Part shown: positions 36,271-37,008 of the stretch, piece by piece
Position numbering within the stretch: the first letter of the stretch is position 1
Layout: each line of letters starts with the position of its first letter
Assembly: GCA_900696615.1 (NCBI GenBank)
Contig: CAADGS010000154.1
Span: 1 to 37,008, forward strand
Source: an uncultured beta proteobacterium
Lineage (GTDB): Bacteria > Pseudomonadota > Gammaproteobacteria > Burkholderiales > Nitrosomonadaceae
Direction of reading: 5' to 3'
DNA: 37,008 nucleotides
Translations under genes and position numbers: made by a program
Notes under the pieces: generated by a model
Seen by the model: only the letters and a program-made list of their open reading frames with translations
The model's database searches: none
What the model was told of the DNA's origin: nothing

Positions 36271-36522
36271 AGTCGCCCCTGAAAAAGTATCAAATAACAG
36301 TTGTTGTTCTGGAAAGGCCGCCCGAGAAAACGGCTACCTATCAAAATGCATACCCGTGTAGTTTAGATTTCGATCAAGGAATCCGATAAATTTGCAGTTT
36401 TCGCCACGGGAAAAAGAGCCAAAAAATGACCAGCAGCCATTGTTTCAGATTCCAGGCGCAAGCAGTCATCAGCAGGTTGATGCGATCGCCGCTAGCACCT
36501 TTCAGATAGTTCCTTGCCATTT
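36271..36522 (-). mobile_element. 3' remnant of an IS5-type insertion sequence
   Basis: Minus-strand codons 36374-36520 read MARNYLKGASGDRINLLMTA, then CAWNLKQWLLVIFW and a stop at 36374, the C-terminal end of an IS5/IS1182-like DDE transposase (family pattern RNYLKGxxGDxINxLLxAxxxNL). The upstream part is cut off at 36523 by the terminus of an IS21-type element. The outer end is not certain; AGTCGCCCCTGAAAAA at 36271-36286 resembles a terminus I associate with such elements. Confidence 0.6.
36374..36522 (-). pseudogene. Truncated IS5-type transposase, C-terminal 48 codons
   Basis: Only the last 48 codons remain, from an apparent AAATG at the junction. No start, ribosome binding site or catalytic DDE residues are present apart from the conserved C-terminal helix region. 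It was interrupted by the IS21-family element that begins at 36523. Confidence 0.65.
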
Positions 36523-36882
<360 letters not shown>

Positions 36883-37008
36883 TGAGGTGTGCTGTCAAAA
36901 ATGGAATCCATGTGTTTAAGCAGCGGCTAGATTTGCATAGTATCGCTGCGTAAATTGTGCTGGTGACAGATAACCTAATCTTTCCTGCCTACGCTGCCTG
37001 TTATAGAA
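36883..37008 (-). mobile_element. End of an IS3-family element (continues past the window)
   Basis: A terminus starting TGAGGTGTGCTGTC at 36883 is followed by the transposase end described below. It interrupts istB. The opposite end and any target duplication lie outside the window. Confidence 0.65.
36916..37008 (-). CDS. IS3-family transposase OrfB, C-terminal end (partial)
   Basis: The 30 codons up to the stop at 36916-36918 read FYNRQRRQERLGYLSPAQFT then QRYYANLAAA. The YNxxRxHxxLGYxSPxxF pattern is the C-terminal end of the IS3-family integrase-type transposase (rve superfamily). The gene runs off the right edge, so whether it is intact cannot be judged. Confidence 0.75.
   Translation of the reverse strand, partial: FYNRQRRQERLGYLSPAQFTQRYYANLAAA

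Noticed and set aside
36153-36344. 63-codon minus-strand frame upstream of birA
   Set aside because: No ribosome binding site or family motif; it spans the presumed IS terminus.

Overview
The window reads as a piece of a betaproteobacterial chromosome, most likely Nitrosomonas or a close relative (Nitrosomonadaceae). This is inferred from the gene repertoire (bioBFHCD next to comF and trmL, pilMNOPQ divergent from a PBP1A gene, birA-coaX-engB, a cysteine-free HemB, a Tat-exported beta-carbonic anhydrase) and the moderate to low G+C. No rRNA, tRNA or CRISPR array was found. Almost all of the sequence is ordinary core genome. The accessory or decayed parts lie at the two ends and in a few gaps.

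Layout. (1) 1-531: decayed DNA holding the remnant of a higBA toxin-antitoxin pair. (2) 552-6400, all minus strand: a probable operon terC > uspA > cyclic-nucleotide phosphodiesterase-like metallohydrolase > GAF-containing GspE/PilB ATPase, preceded by a patatin phospholipase and a small coiled-coil protein. (3) 6533-9272: proline iminopeptidase, a cysH reductase of an unusual type, a 550-bp gap and an unrecognised secreted protein. (4) 9387-12884: a CPBP membrane protein with a changed catalytic motif, then an EAL-HDOD regulator and cheV; cheV has a very good FliA (sigma-28) promoter. (5) 13015-18900: small membrane and hypothetical genes, a nuclease-fold protein, a SWEET/PQ-loop-like membrane protein, a glycosyltransferase, a Tat-exported carbonic anhydrase and two conserved hypotheticals with a palindromic repeat between them. 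(6) 18946-24740: biotin operon bioB-bioF-bioH-bioC-bioD (minus), with comF and trmL diverging from it. (7) 24748-32272: the type IV pilus assembly operon pilM-N-O-P-Q (minus) diverging from mrcA (plus). (8) 32416-36156: hemB, an intergenic triple-hairpin candidate small RNA, and the A+T-rich trio birA-coaX-engB. (9) 36271-37008: a stack of IS fragments, an IS3-family element inside an IS21-family element inside an IS5-type transposase gene.

How the genes connect. Biotin synthesis (bioBFHCD, lacking bioA here) and its ligase/possible repressor birA are both in the window, about 12 kb apart. Pilus biogenesis (PilMNOPQ), a separate GAF-GspE ATPase, an EAL-HDOD protein and CheV give the region a surface-motility and signalling flavour. 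The strongest candidates for something undescribed are the structured plus-strand RNA at about 33490-33592 and the GAF-ATPase/phosphodiesterase pair at 552-3716. All family assignments come from reading motifs; no database search was run.
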